Assembly: GCA_965366365.1 (NCBI GenBank)
Contig: CBDUEV010000101.1
Coordinates: forward strand, 1 to 8,061
Length of the DNA: 8,061 bases
Direction: 5' to 3'
Origin: CBDUEV01 sp965366365
GTDB taxonomy: Bacteria > Actinomycetota > Acidimicrobiia > Spongiisociales > JAENVV01
Shown: piece by piece, positions 1 to 6,303 of the stretch
How positions within the stretch are numbered: position 1 is the first letter of the stretch
Layout of the letters: every line of letters begins with the position of its first letter
The notes under the pieces: generated by a model
The model's input: only the letters and a program-made list of their open reading frames with translations
Databases searched by the model: none
Told to the model about the DNA's origin: nothing
Position numbers and translations under genes: made by a program

Positions 1-253
1 GGCCCCCTTCAATGGTCGACAGCCATTCCCACAAGGCGAGGTCGCGGGCCAGGCCTCGCTCGAGGGTGACCGGCTCGTAGCTGATCCTTCCAGGGAGTAC
101 CTTGGCGCCCGTCCCGAGGTCCGTTCCGGACCGGAATCGAATGGCCTGCACCTCTACCGAGAGGCCGGTCACCTCACTGAAATGGAGCTCGTCCATTCCG
201 TCGATCTGGACGGCGAAGTTGTAGTTCCTCAACATGTTGTCTCGATGTGACAC
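1..253 (-). CDS. T4 gp19-like tail-tube protein of a phage tail or contractile injection system (N-terminal part, cut by window edge)
   Basis: The minus-strand frame is open to the left edge and gives about 84 residues. After a short N-terminus, NYNFAVQIDGMDELHFSEV is followed by TGLSVEVQAIRFRSG, then LPGRISYEPVTLERGL and DLALWEWLSTI. This succession (a short strand with IDG, FSEVTGL, an acidic/basic strand, LPG, then TLxRGxxxDxxLWxW) is the N-terminal pattern I know from the T4 gp19-like tube family (PF06841/TIGR02241), whose members stack as hexameric rings inside a contractile sheath. I chose GTG at 253 because GGGGG ends six bases upstream; ATG at 235 (MLRNYNF) is the alternative and has no good ribosome site. 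It lies 70 bases downstream of the sugar kinase gene on the same strand, with no obvious functional link. The family call is fairly secure; whether this is a prophage, a free injection system or a remnant cannot be told from the window. Confidence 0.75.
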   Translation of the reverse strand, partial: MSHRDNMLRNYNFAVQIDGMDELHFSEVTGLSVEVQAIRFRSGTDLGTGAKVLPGRISYEPVTLERGLARDLALWEWLSTIEGG

Positions 254-323
254 GGTGTTCCCCCAATTCGGCGATCCCTTCCGAACCTACACGGCCTTGC
301 TGCGCCGGCGGCCCGGGCGGGGG
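254..323. other. Intergenic gap between sugar kinase stop and tube gene start
   Basis: This 70-base gap separates the kinase stop codon from the tube gene on the minus strand. The kinase-proximal part (about 303-322) is almost pure G and C and contains the self-complementary GCCCGGGC at 311-318, which could fold as part of a kinase terminator, but there is no T-run after it. The tube-proximal part holds the ribosome site (GGGGGA in minus-strand sense, about 259-264). I see no convincing -35/-10 pair, so it is open whether the tube gene has its own promoter. Confidence 0.35.
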
Positions 324-1214
324 TCAGTGGTTGGGAAGCTCGGATCTCCACGGTGGATTTGCCCCGGTTCGCGAGACCGAGATCGACGCTACCAAGGCCG
401 CGAACGCCAGGATCTCTCTCCATGCGCCCAGCGAAACCTCAGCGAGCTGGGACCCGGTGAGCACGCCTGCTTCGTACAGCTGGACGAGCATGCCTCCGCA
501 GAATGAGTCTCCTGCTCCGACGGAATCGACCACTTCCACCTTGTTCGACGGCACCGCCACCGACCCCTGGCGGGTGAACACGGTGGCCCCGCCCGACGTG
601 GTCACCACCACGGCGCCGATTCCACCGGCCAGGTACTGCTCGGCAACGTCCTCCGCCGAGCGTCCCGGCCAGATCCAGTCGAGATCGGCGTCGGATACCC
701 GCAGCAGGTCGACGTGGGCCAGCCACCGGTCGAACCAGCCCATCCACTGGGGGCGGTCTTCTTCGCCGACGATCTGGGGTCGGGCGTTGGGGTCCAGTGA
801 CACGAGTCCGTTGTGAGTCTCCACCAACCGGGCGTAGGCCTCTGCAGCCGGAAGCCGGAACATGCCCAGGGTTCCACCGTGCAGGATGTGCGGGCCTGGA
901 CCCAGCGGCGACAGGTCGATGTCGGTGAGCATCCGGTCGGCGGTTCCCTCCCCGTAGAAGTGGAACACGGGCGGGTCGCCTTCGACCACGGCCCGACAGG
1001 TCGGCTCCGGGCCTCGTTGGGCCACCGACAGATCGACGCCCGACTCGATGAGGTGCGACCAGATCAGTTCGCCGTAGTCGTCGGTCGAAACCCTCCCGAG
1101 GAACGCCGTGGGGGCTCCGAGACGGGCGCAGGCAATGGCCACATTCATGGGGCCGCCGCCAGGAAACGCGTCGGGGACCAGATCGACGAGGGCCTCTCCG
1201 GCGCTGATGATCAT
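324..1214 (-). CDS. PfkB-family carbohydrate kinase (fructokinase/ribokinase-like)
   Basis: A 296-residue protein with the PfkB fold: it should transfer phosphate from ATP to a sugar or nucleoside hydroxyl in the cytoplasm. Visible landmarks are the N-terminal strand MIISAGEALVDLVP, the glycine-rich substrate-site segment GGGPMNVAIACARLG (19-33), DPNARP (141-146), and the ATP/anion-hole signature VVDSVGAGDSFCGG (228-241), in which D236 is the expected catalytic base. The length is normal for the family. The frame stays open upstream to 1352, but the first family-like residue is the Met at 1214, and AGGTGG lies three bases before it (a tight spacing), so I start there. The enzyme resembles fructokinases in its GEALVDLVP opening, but the substrate cannot be named from sequence. 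It lies downstream of the winged-helix regulator on the same strand and is probably co-transcribed with it. Confidence 0.9.
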   Translation of the reverse strand: MIISAGEALVDLVPDAFPGGGPMNVAIACARLGAPTAFLGRVSTDDYGELIWSHLIESGVDLSVAQRGPEPTCRAVVEGDPPVFHFYGEGTADRMLTDIDLSPLGPGPHILHGGTLGMFRLPAAEAYARLVETHNGLVSLDPNARPQIVGEEDRPQWMGWFDRWLAHVDLLRVSDADLDWIWPGRSAEDVAEQYLAGGIGAVVVTTSGGATVFTRQGSVAVPSNKVEVVDSVGAGDSFCGGMLVQLYEAGVLTGSQLAEVSLGAWREILAFAALVASISVSRTGANPPWRSELPNH

Positions 1215-1306
1215 CGCCCACCTGCTCGGATCTCGCCCGGACCGCGCCCCTCCAATGACGAGGTCGGCACCCGGCCGTACGGTTCGGTGGGGACGGGAGG
1301 GGTCAT
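1211..1306 (-). CDS. Possible 31-codon ORF coupled to regulator and kinase by ATGA overlaps
   Basis: Between the regulator and the kinase an ATG at 1304-1306 overlaps the regulator TGA (1303-1305), and the resulting frame runs without a stop to a TGA at 1211-1213 that overlaps the kinase ATG (1212-1214). The predicted peptide begins MTPPVPTEPYGRVP and ends EIRAGGR; it is rich in proline, glycine and arginine, has no hydrophobic segment, and matches no family I recognise. Four-base ATGA overlaps at both ends are typical of translationally coupled genes, but an 88-base gap in GC-rich DNA can be open by chance. It may simply carry ribosomes from the regulator to the kinase, or it may not be translated at all. 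Confidence 0.25.
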   Translation of the reverse strand: MTPPVPTEPYGRVPTSSLEGRGPGEIRAGGR

Positions 1307-1593
1307 CCGTTCTCCGGATCTGGGTGCAGCAACTCGAGCAACTCGTTGACATCGACGTGGCTCTCGAGGGGGTGACGGAGCGGGGAGTGCTGAGTCACCT
1401 CATAGTGATTGCGGCGACCCACCCGCTCGTGGGCGAGGTACCCCGCCTCCTCGAGTTCAGCGATGATCCGCTGGGCCGCCCTTTCGGTGATCCCCACCTG
1501 GGCGGCGACGTCCCGTGCCCGAATGTCGGGGTTCTCGGAGATCGAGAACAGCACATGGGCATGATTGGTCAGAAAGGTCCACGAGCCCTTCAC
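1303..1593 (-). CDS. Small winged-helix (MarR-like) transcriptional regulator
   Basis: A 96-residue cytoplasmic DNA-binding protein consisting of little more than one winged helix-turn-helix. WTFLTNHAHVLFSISENPD (5-23) forms the first helix and turn, IRARDVAAQVG (24-34) is the support helix, ITERAAQRIIAELEEAGYL (35-53) is the recognition helix, and HERVGRRNHYEV (55-66) is the wing. The C-terminus has a short leucine-containing helix (VNELLELL, 82-89) that could aid dimerisation. The WTFLTNHAHVL opening together with ITERAAQRI is a pattern I associate with a compact MarR-type family common in high-GC Gram-positives; no ligand is inferable. The start is GTG at 1591-1593; the nearest purine-rich sequence, GAGGA, is 13 bases away, so initiation may be weak. 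It is divergent from the Mrp operon across a 107-base AT-rich gap, which makes self-regulation and Mrp regulation both plausible (inference). Confidence 0.8.
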   Translation of the reverse strand: MKGSWTFLTNHAHVLFSISENPDIRARDVAAQVGITERAAQRIIAELEEAGYLAHERVGRRNHYEVTQHSPLRHPLESHVDVNELLELLHPDPENG

Positions 1594-1646
1594 GGTCAGC
1601 TCTGATTCCTCGTCATCGTGTCCTCGGCGTCTATTGCCGCTCTTCG

Positions 1647-1652
1647 ATATTA
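1647..1652 (-). promoter_or_regulatory. Candidate -10 box for regulator/kinase transcription
   Basis: Read on the minus strand this is TAATAT, matching TATAAT at four of six positions including the conserved first TA and final T. It lies in the most AT-rich part of the divergent gap, about 54 bases before the regulator GTG. No recognisable -35 lies 16-18 bases upstream, so the call rests on the -10 and position only. Confidence 0.3.
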
Positions 1653-1686
1653 CACGACTTTCATCACATGTATTTCCTTTCGTGTA
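1651..1686. promoter_or_regulatory. Interrupted 36-bp dyad, candidate operator between divergent genes
   Basis: TACACGA at 1651-1657 and TCGTGTA at 1680-1686 are perfect inverted copies. Their midpoint (1668.5) is also the midpoint of the palindrome ACATGT at 1666-1671, so outer arms and core share one axis. The intervening 8 bases on each side are not symmetric apart from one pair. The left arm overlaps the candidate minus-strand -10 box and the right arm overlaps the candidate plus-strand -10 box. This layout would suit a dimeric winged-helix repressor acting on both promoters, but binding by the adjacent regulator is inference. A 7-base inverted pair alone could arise by chance in a gap this size; the shared axis is what makes it notable. 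Confidence 0.4.
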
Positions 1687-1690
1687 TCCT
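1685..1690 (+). promoter_or_regulatory. Candidate -10 box for the mrp operon
   Basis: TATCCT matches TATAAT at four of six positions and sits 10 bases before the mrpA ATG at 1701. A transcript begun the usual 6-7 bases downstream would have almost no leader, which agrees with the absence of any Shine-Dalgarno sequence in front of mrpA. No good -35 hexamer is visible at 1661-1668, so the site would need an activator or have relaxed -35 requirements. Confidence 0.3.
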
Positions 1691-1700
1691 CTCCCCGACG

Positions 1701-3995
1701 ATGTTGTCTCTTCTCCTTCTCCATCTCGTGCTGGCGCTCGTCGCCATTGCCGGTCGATCGCGCCTGGGCCGGCACGCCTTCGCTCTCGGGGCGCTGGGAC
1801 CGTTGGCGCTGCTGGGGTGGGTGGCCATTCGGGCAGGCGACATCACGGGCGGGACGCCGCACCTCGAGACCATCCGGTGGGTGCCGGGCCTCGACCTCGT
1901 CGTCGATCTGCGGGTGGATGCGTACACACTGATCTTCCTGGTGGTCATCGGTGTGGCCGGCACCGGCATCTTTCTCTACGCGGCTCGCTATTTCGCCTCG
2001 AGTCCTCGGGTCGGGATGTTCGCCGGCACGATGATCCTGTTCGGCGGCGCGATGACGGGCCTGGTCACCGCCGACCACCTCCTCGCCACGTTCCTCTTTT
2101 GGGAGCTGACCACCATCTCCTCCTACCTGCTCATCGGCTATGCCGACCATCTGGCAGCTGCAAGGTCGGCGGCCCTTCATGCCGCCCTGGTCACCGGCGG
2201 GGGTGGCCTGGCGTTGCTGGCCGGAGTGGTTCTGCTGGGCTCTGCGGCGGGGACCTTCAGCATTGCCGAGCTGGCGGCGAACCCTCCGGCCGCCTCGGCG
2301 ACGGTGGGCACCGCATGGGCGCTGATCCTGGTGGGGGCGGTCACCAAATCGGCTCAGTTCCCCTTCCATGGCTGGCTGCCCGGGGCGATGGCAGCCCCTA
2401 CCCCGGCCAGCGCCTACCTCCATTCCGCCACCATGGTCAAGGCGGGGATCTTCCTGGTGGGACGCCTGGCGCCCGCAGCGCTGGTGGGAGCGGCCTTCTG
2501 GCAGCCCACCGTGCTGACGATCGGGTTCCTGACGATGGTGCTGGGCGGCTGGCAGGCGTTGCGGCAGCACGACCTCAAGCTGCTGCTTGCCTACGGGACC
2601 GTGTCCCAGCTCGGCTTCCTCTTCCTGCTGATCGGCGCCGGCGACGGGAAGCTGCTCTACGGTGGGCTGGCGCTGCTCGCCGCCCACGCTCTCTTCAAGG
2701 CGGCTCTGTTCATGGTGGTGGGCACCATCGACCATGAGGCCGGAACACGCGACCTGCGCCGGCTGTCGGGCTTGCGCCGGTCGATGCCGGCTGTGTTCTG
2801 GACGGCAGTGGCGGCCGCCGCCTCGATGGCCGCCCTTCCGCTCACCTTCGGGTTCGCCGCCAAGGAGGCCGCATTCGATGGTCTGGTGGGGTCCGGGACC
2901 GGGTACGTGGCCCTCGCCGCCGGCGCTTCCGTCCTGACGGTTGCCTACACCGGACGTTTTCTCATCGGGGCCTTCGGCAGCCACCATCTCGACCACGAAC
3001 CGGCCGGTCCCGACCACCCCGTTCCCTCCAACGCGCTCGTCTGGGCTCCACTCGTCCTGGCCGCCGGCGGACTCGGCCTGGGTGTGTTCCCTTCGGCGGT
3101 TGCCCCCACTTTCGAGGCCGCCACGGCTGCGGTCGGTGCCACCGGCGCCGGGAAGCTGGTGATCTGGCCCGGCTGGGTGGCGGCCCTGGGGTGGTCTCTG
3201 GTCTCCCTCTCCCTCGGTCTGCTGATGGTGCGGTGGCGATCGTTCCTGGACCGGGCGATCGAGTCGGTGGCCAGGGTTTCGCAGCGAATGCCGACCGCTG
3301 ACGGAGCGTTCCACCGTTCGGTGGCCGGGCTGCTGACCTTCGCAGACCGGTCGAGCACCACCATCCAGAGCGGCTCGCTCCCCCGCTACATCGCCATCAT
3401 CTTGCTGGTGGCCACCATCCTGCCGGCAACCGCCCTGTGGGGGGTCGGCCTTGACGTCGGTCCGATGCGGGCAGGGGGTCTGGTCGAATTGATCCTCGGC
3501 GTGTTGATCGTCGCCGCCGCGGTGACGCTCCTCTTCACCAAGCGCCGTTTCGCGGCGGTGCTGCTCCTCGGAGGCGTCGGGTATGGAGTGGCGGGCCTCT
3601 TCGCGGTGTTCGGTGGGGCGGACCTGTCCGTGACCCAACTGCTGGTCGAGACGTTGGCGGTGGCACTGTTCGCCCTGGTGTTGCGACACCTCCCGGCCAC
3701 CTTCTCGCCGACCCGGTTCGCCAACCCGATGCGGGTCGTTGTGGCCGGAGCGGTCACGGTGTTCGTGTTTCTCGGTGGGCTGGCCGCCTTCTCGGCGCGG
3801 GTCGAGGCGCCGGTCTCGAATCAGTTGGTCGCGCAGTCGATCCCCGAGGCGCAGGGAGCCAACGTCGTCAACGTGATCCTGGTCGATTTCCGGGGATTGG
3901 ACACCCTGGGAGAGATCACCGTTCTGGCCACCGCAACCCTGGGGGTGGCCGGACTGGTCTTGCCCGTGCTTCGCCGGCGGAGAGAGTCGACATGA
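1701..3995 (+). CDS. mrpA: Mrp Na+/H+ antiporter subunit A
   Basis: A 764-residue polytopic membrane protein, the largest subunit of the Mrp antiporter, which exports Na+ in exchange for H+. Its first ~500 residues form a proton-antiporter (NuoL/ND5-like) module: FLFWELTTISSYLLIGY carries the conserved TM5 glutamate (E135), VGAVTKSAQFPFHGWLPGAM carries the TM7 lysine (K216), and K247 (HSATMVKAG), H329/K333 (AAHALFKA) and K388 (FAAKEAA) are further charged residues within the membrane expected on the proton path. The C-terminal part holds the extra MrpA domains: a DUF4040/MbhD-like segment with TQLLVETLAVALFALVLRHLP (645-665, E650) and an MbhE-like segment ending VDFRGLDTLGEITVL (728-742). The length is close to the ~800 residues typical of the family. 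The start at 1701 gives the usual MLxLLLLHL opening; an upstream in-frame ATG at 1668 lies inside the operator-like dyad and is less likely. No Shine-Dalgarno is visible. First gene of the operon; it overlaps mrpB by ATGA. Confidence 0.96.
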   Translation: MLSLLLLHLVLALVAIAGRSRLGRHAFALGALGPLALLGWVAIRAGDITGGTPHLETIRWVPGLDLVVDLRVDAYTLIFLVVIGVAGTGIFLYAARYFASSPRVGMFAGTMILFGGAMTGLVTADHLLATFLFWELTTISSYLLIGYADHLAAARSAALHAALVTGGGGLALLAGVVLLGSAAGTFSIAELAANPPAASATVGTAWALILVGAVTKSAQFPFHGWLPGAMAAPTPASAYLHSATMVKAGIFLVGRLAPAALVGAAFWQPTVLTIGFLTMVLGGWQALRQHDLKLLLAYGTVSQLGFLFLLIGAGDGKLLYGGLALLAAHALFKAALFMVVGTIDHEAGTRDLRRLSGLRRSMPAVFWTAVAAAASMAALPLTFGFAAKEAAFDGLVGSGTGYVALAAGASVLTVAYTGRFLIGAFGSHHLDHEPAGPDHPVPSNALVWAPLVLAAGGLGLGVFPSAVAPTFEAATAAVGATGAGKLVIWPGWVAALGWSLVSLSLGLLMVRWRSFLDRAIESVARVSQRMPTADGAFHRSVAGLLTFADRSSTTIQSGSLPRYIAIILLVATILPATALWGVGLDVGPMRAGGLVELILGVLIVAAAVTLLFTKRRFAAVLLLGGVGYGVAGLFAVFGGADLSVTQLLVETLAVALFALVLRHLPATFSPTRFANPMRVVVAGAVTVFVFLGGLAAFSARVEAPVSNQLVAQSIPEAQGANVVNVILVDFRGLDTLGEITVLATATLGVAGLVLPVLRRRREST

Positions 3996-4438
3996 ATCGG
4001 AGACCCTCTCCCATCCTCGAGCATGGCGTCGTCTCCGTGGCGGGGCCGATGCTGGTGTTCTCTCTCTATCTACTCATGGCCGGCCACAACCAGCCAGGGG
4101 GAGGTTTCGCCGGCGGATTGGTGGCCGGGGTCACCGTGGTGCTGGCCTGGGCGGCGGGAGGACCGGCCACGGTCCGGCGCATCGTTCCAATCCGGTCGTC
4201 GGCGCTGCTCGGGCTGGGACTGGTGATCGCCGCCGCCACCGGGTTCGGATCGCTGCTGGCCGGTGGAGCCTTCCTCGAATCCGGCTACGTCTCGACCACC
4301 CTCCCGTTGATCGGGACGGTCAAGCTTGTTTCCGCCCTCGGGTTCGACATCGGGGTGTACCTGGTGGTGGTGGGCATGGCGCTCGGCTTGGTGCGCAGTC
4401 TCGGCGAAGACGCCTCCGAGGAGGAGAGCTCCTCATGA
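3992..4438 (+). CDS. mrpB: Mrp Na+/H+ antiporter subunit B
   Basis: A 148-residue integral membrane subunit. The family hallmark GHNQPGGGFAGGL is at 31-43 after the first membrane segment (SVAGPMLVFSLYLLMA), and KLVSALGFDIGVYLVVVGMALGLV (111-134) is the conserved last segment with D119. MrpB is related to the MbhF/MnhB subunits and packs against the C-terminal part of MrpA in the complex. Here it is a separate gene, so this is the seven-subunit form with A and B unfused. The ATG overlaps the mrpA stop codon (ATGA), with GGAGAG a few bases upstream inside mrpA. The C-terminus ends in a short acidic, serine-rich tail (GEDASEEESSS, 138-148), presumably cytoplasmic. Confidence 0.95.
   Translation: MNRRPSPILEHGVVSVAGPMLVFSLYLLMAGHNQPGGGFAGGLVAGVTVVLAWAAGGPATVRRIVPIRSSALLGLGLVIAAATGFGSLLAGGAFLESGYVSTTLPLIGTVKLVSALGFDIGVYLVVVGMALGLVRSLGEDASEEESSS
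4421..4434 (+). promoter_or_regulatory. mrpC ribosome site within a potential hairpin
   Basis: GAGGAG (4421-4426) is the evident ribosome-binding site for mrpC, and CTCCTC (4429-4434) immediately before the ATG is its exact complement. A 5-bp stem (4421-4425 with 4430-4434) with a four-base loop could mask the site when mrpB is not being translated. CCTC at 4413-4416 offers a competing pairing with GAGG. The sequence also encodes the acidic tail of MrpB, so codon choice for Glu and Ser may explain it. Confidence 0.35.
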
Positions 4439-4839
4439 GTCTCATCGGCCTGGTCGTGGCGTCGGTCCTGTTCGGAGTGGGGACCTACCTCATGTTGCAG
4501 CGCGCCCTGTCGCGGGTGATCATCGGCCTCGGACTCGTGTCGCACGGAGCCAACCTGCTCATCGTGGTGAGCGGTGGGTTCGGCGGCGCCCCACCCATCC
4601 TCTCGGAAGGCGTCGACCCGGCCGCGGTCGCCGATCCCCTGCCTCAGGCAATGGTGCTGACCGCCATCGTCATCACCTTCGGGGTGACCGCCTTGCTGTT
4701 GGCATTGGCGCTGCGGAGTTGGTTCTTGACCGGTACCGACGTGGTGGAGGACGACCCGGAGGATCGGCGGATCGCCCGCGACACCCATCCGGTCACGGAG
4801 CCCGTCGCCGATGAAGACATGCACGAGGAGCCCGTATGA
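4435..4839 (+). CDS. mrpC: Mrp Na+/H+ antiporter subunit C (NuoK-like)
   Basis: A 134-residue, three-helix membrane subunit homologous to NuoK of respiratory complex I. It shows the family order: GTYLMLQRALSRVIIGLGL (15-33) with the conserved SHGANLLIV following (36-44), a short loop with GGAPPIL, then DPLPQAMVLTAIVITFGVTALLLALALRS (from D67). MrpC sits between MrpD and the rest of the complex and is required for assembly and transport. The C-terminal tail after ~100 (DVVEDDPEDRR and later DEDMHEE) is strongly acidic and makes the protein somewhat longer than the ~112 residues of the Bacillus subunit as I remember it. The ATG overlaps the mrpB stop by ATGA, and the preceding GAGGAG is a strong ribosome site. 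Confidence 0.95.
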   Translation: MSLIGLVVASVLFGVGTYLMLQRALSRVIIGLGLVSHGANLLIVVSGGFGGAPPILSEGVDPAAVADPLPQAMVLTAIVITFGVTALLLALALRSWFLTGTDVVEDDPEDRRIARDTHPVTEPVADEDMHEEPV

Positions 4840-6302
4840 GCGAGCTGCTCGCCTCGGCAGTCGCCGTGCCCCTTCTCGCCGCCGGGCTCACCGTGCTGGT
4901 GGGCAAACGCCTGGTCGCCCAGCGAATCCTGGCGGCCCTCGGCGTCAGCTTCACCCTCGGCGCGGCGATCGCCCTGCTCATCGAGACGGATCGCAACGGC
5001 CCCGTCGTCGCCCAGATGGGTGGGTGGGCGGCGCCTGCCGGCATCACCCTGGTCGCCGACCGGTTCTCGGCGATCGTGCTGACCGTCTCGGCTGCCATGT
5101 TGGTGGCGGTCCTGGCCTACGCCATCGGTCAGCTGGGTCGCGACGCAGTGGATTGGTGGTTCCACACGAAATATCTGGTTCTCACCTCCGGGGTGGCGCT
5201 GTCGCTGTTGACCGGCGACCTGTTCAATCTGTTCGTCGGGTTCGAGATGATGCTCATCGCCAGCTACGTGCTGCTCACCGTCAAGACCGGACCACCCCAG
5301 ATCCGGTCCACCATCACCTATGTGGTCATCAACCTGGTGGCCTCCGCACTGTTCCTCGTGCTCATCGCCTTCGTGTACGGCGCCACCGGAACGATCAACC
5401 TGGCCGACCTGGCCGGGAAGCTGGGGGGCATCGACCCGAACGTGGCGGACGGCCTGGGTCTCTTGATGCTCGTCGTGTTCGGTATCAAGGCGGGGCTGTT
5501 CCCGCTGTTCATGTGGTTGCCCGACTCGTACCCGACCGCTCCCACCCCGGTGACGGCCATTTTCGCAGGGCTGCTCACCAAGGTGGGGGTCTTCGTGATC
5601 ATCCGCACTCAAACTCTGTTGTTCCCCTCCGATGGCCCGTCGACGCTGTTGCTGTTCGTCGCCGGTGCCACGATGACGGTTGGGGTGCTGGGGGCCATCG
5701 CCCAGAACGATGTGAAGCGGATCCTCTCCTTCCACATCGTCAGCCAGATCGGCTACATGATCATGGGACTCGGCTTCCTGTCGGTGGCCGGGTTGACCGC
5801 CGCCATTCTCTACATCACCCACCACATCGTGGTCAAGACCGGTCTGTTTCTGGTCGGGGGCCTGGTGGAGGCCGAACAGGGCACCGGCGCTCTCAACCGG
5901 ACGGGCGGTCTCCTTCACCGCCGTCCCGTGATTGCCCTGCTGTTCCTGCCACTGGCGTTGAGTCTGGCCGGGATTCCTCCGTTCAGCGGGTTCGTGGCCA
6001 AGCTGGCGCTCATCCAGGAGGGGGTGGCGCTGGGTCGGGGTTGGATCGTCGGGGTGAGCCTGGCGGTGGGACTGCTGACCCTCTTCTCGATGACCAAGAT
6101 CTGGGGTGCTGCCTTCTGGGGAGAACCTCGCCCCTCCGAGAGTCGAGCCGGGGGTGGGGCGTTGGTGGCCACGGCGGCGGTCGTGACCATCAGCCTGGCC
6201 GTGGCCTTCTTTGCGCAGCCTCTCCTCGAACTGTCCAGCCGCGCGGCCACCGAACTGCTCGACCCGTCGGTCTACATCACTGCAGTGCTGGGCGGTGGGT
6301 GA
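4836..6302 (+). CDS. mrpD: Mrp Na+/H+ antiporter subunit D
   Basis: A 488-residue polytopic membrane protein, the second NuoL/M/N-like module of the complex. GDLFNLFVGFEMMLIASYVLL contains the conserved TM5 glutamate E137, FGIKAGLFPLFMWLPDSYP contains the TM7 lysine K218, and TKVGVF (K249), ITHHIVVKTGLFL (H329, H330, K334) and GFVAKLAL (K389) supply the remaining charged residues of the proton route. E137 and the lysine near 219 are the residues known to be essential in Bacillus MrpD. The length is typical. The ATG overlaps the mrpC stop (ATGA) and is preceded five bases away by GAGGAG, a good ribosome site. The gene is normally followed by mrpE; here mrpF starts one base after its stop codon. 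Confidence 0.96.
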   Translation: MSELLASAVAVPLLAAGLTVLVGKRLVAQRILAALGVSFTLGAAIALLIETDRNGPVVAQMGGWAAPAGITLVADRFSAIVLTVSAAMLVAVLAYAIGQLGRDAVDWWFHTKYLVLTSGVALSLLTGDLFNLFVGFEMMLIASYVLLTVKTGPPQIRSTITYVVINLVASALFLVLIAFVYGATGTINLADLAGKLGGIDPNVADGLGLLMLVVFGIKAGLFPLFMWLPDSYPTAPTPVTAIFAGLLTKVGVFVIIRTQTLLFPSDGPSTLLLFVAGATMTVGVLGAIAQNDVKRILSFHIVSQIGYMIMGLGFLSVAGLTAAILYITHHIVVKTGLFLVGGLVEAEQGTGALNRTGGLLHRRPVIALLFLPLALSLAGIPPFSGFVAKLALIQEGVALGRGWIVGVSLAVGLLTLFSMTKIWGAAFWGEPRPSESRAGGGALVATAAVVTISLAVAFFAQPLLELSSRAATELLDPSVYITAVLGGG

Positions 6303-6303
6303 C

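Noticed and set aside
301..322. GC-rich self-complementary stretch after the kinase as a Rho-independent terminator
   Set aside because: Short, ambiguous pairing and no T-run; not strong enough for a separate terminator entry.
439..1221. A 260-codon minus-strand frame within the sugar kinase
   Set aside because: Arg/Pro/Gly-rich shadow in another frame of the same strand; the kinase frame has all PfkB motifs.
1215..1352. Longer start for the sugar kinase at 1352
   Set aside because: It would add 46 residues overlapping the regulator gene, whereas PfkB proteins normally begin close to the GEALVDLVP strand.
1515..1700. N-terminal extension of mrpA from the ATG at 1515 or 1668
   Set aside because: The extension from 1515 runs through the regulator gene and is not family-like; the ATG at 1668 lies in the dyad core and lacks a ribosome site. 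The ATG at 1701 gives the standard MrpA N-terminus.
1650..3689. A 679-codon open frame on the minus strand opposite mrpA
   Set aside because: Its product is low-complexity (rich in Gln, Arg, Gly, His) and mirrors the GC-biased third positions of mrpA; it has no family features and mrpA is unmistakable.
6211..6303. Longer start for mrpF at 6211
   Set aside because: The extra 31 residues overlap the end of mrpD and contain no MrpF-like helix.
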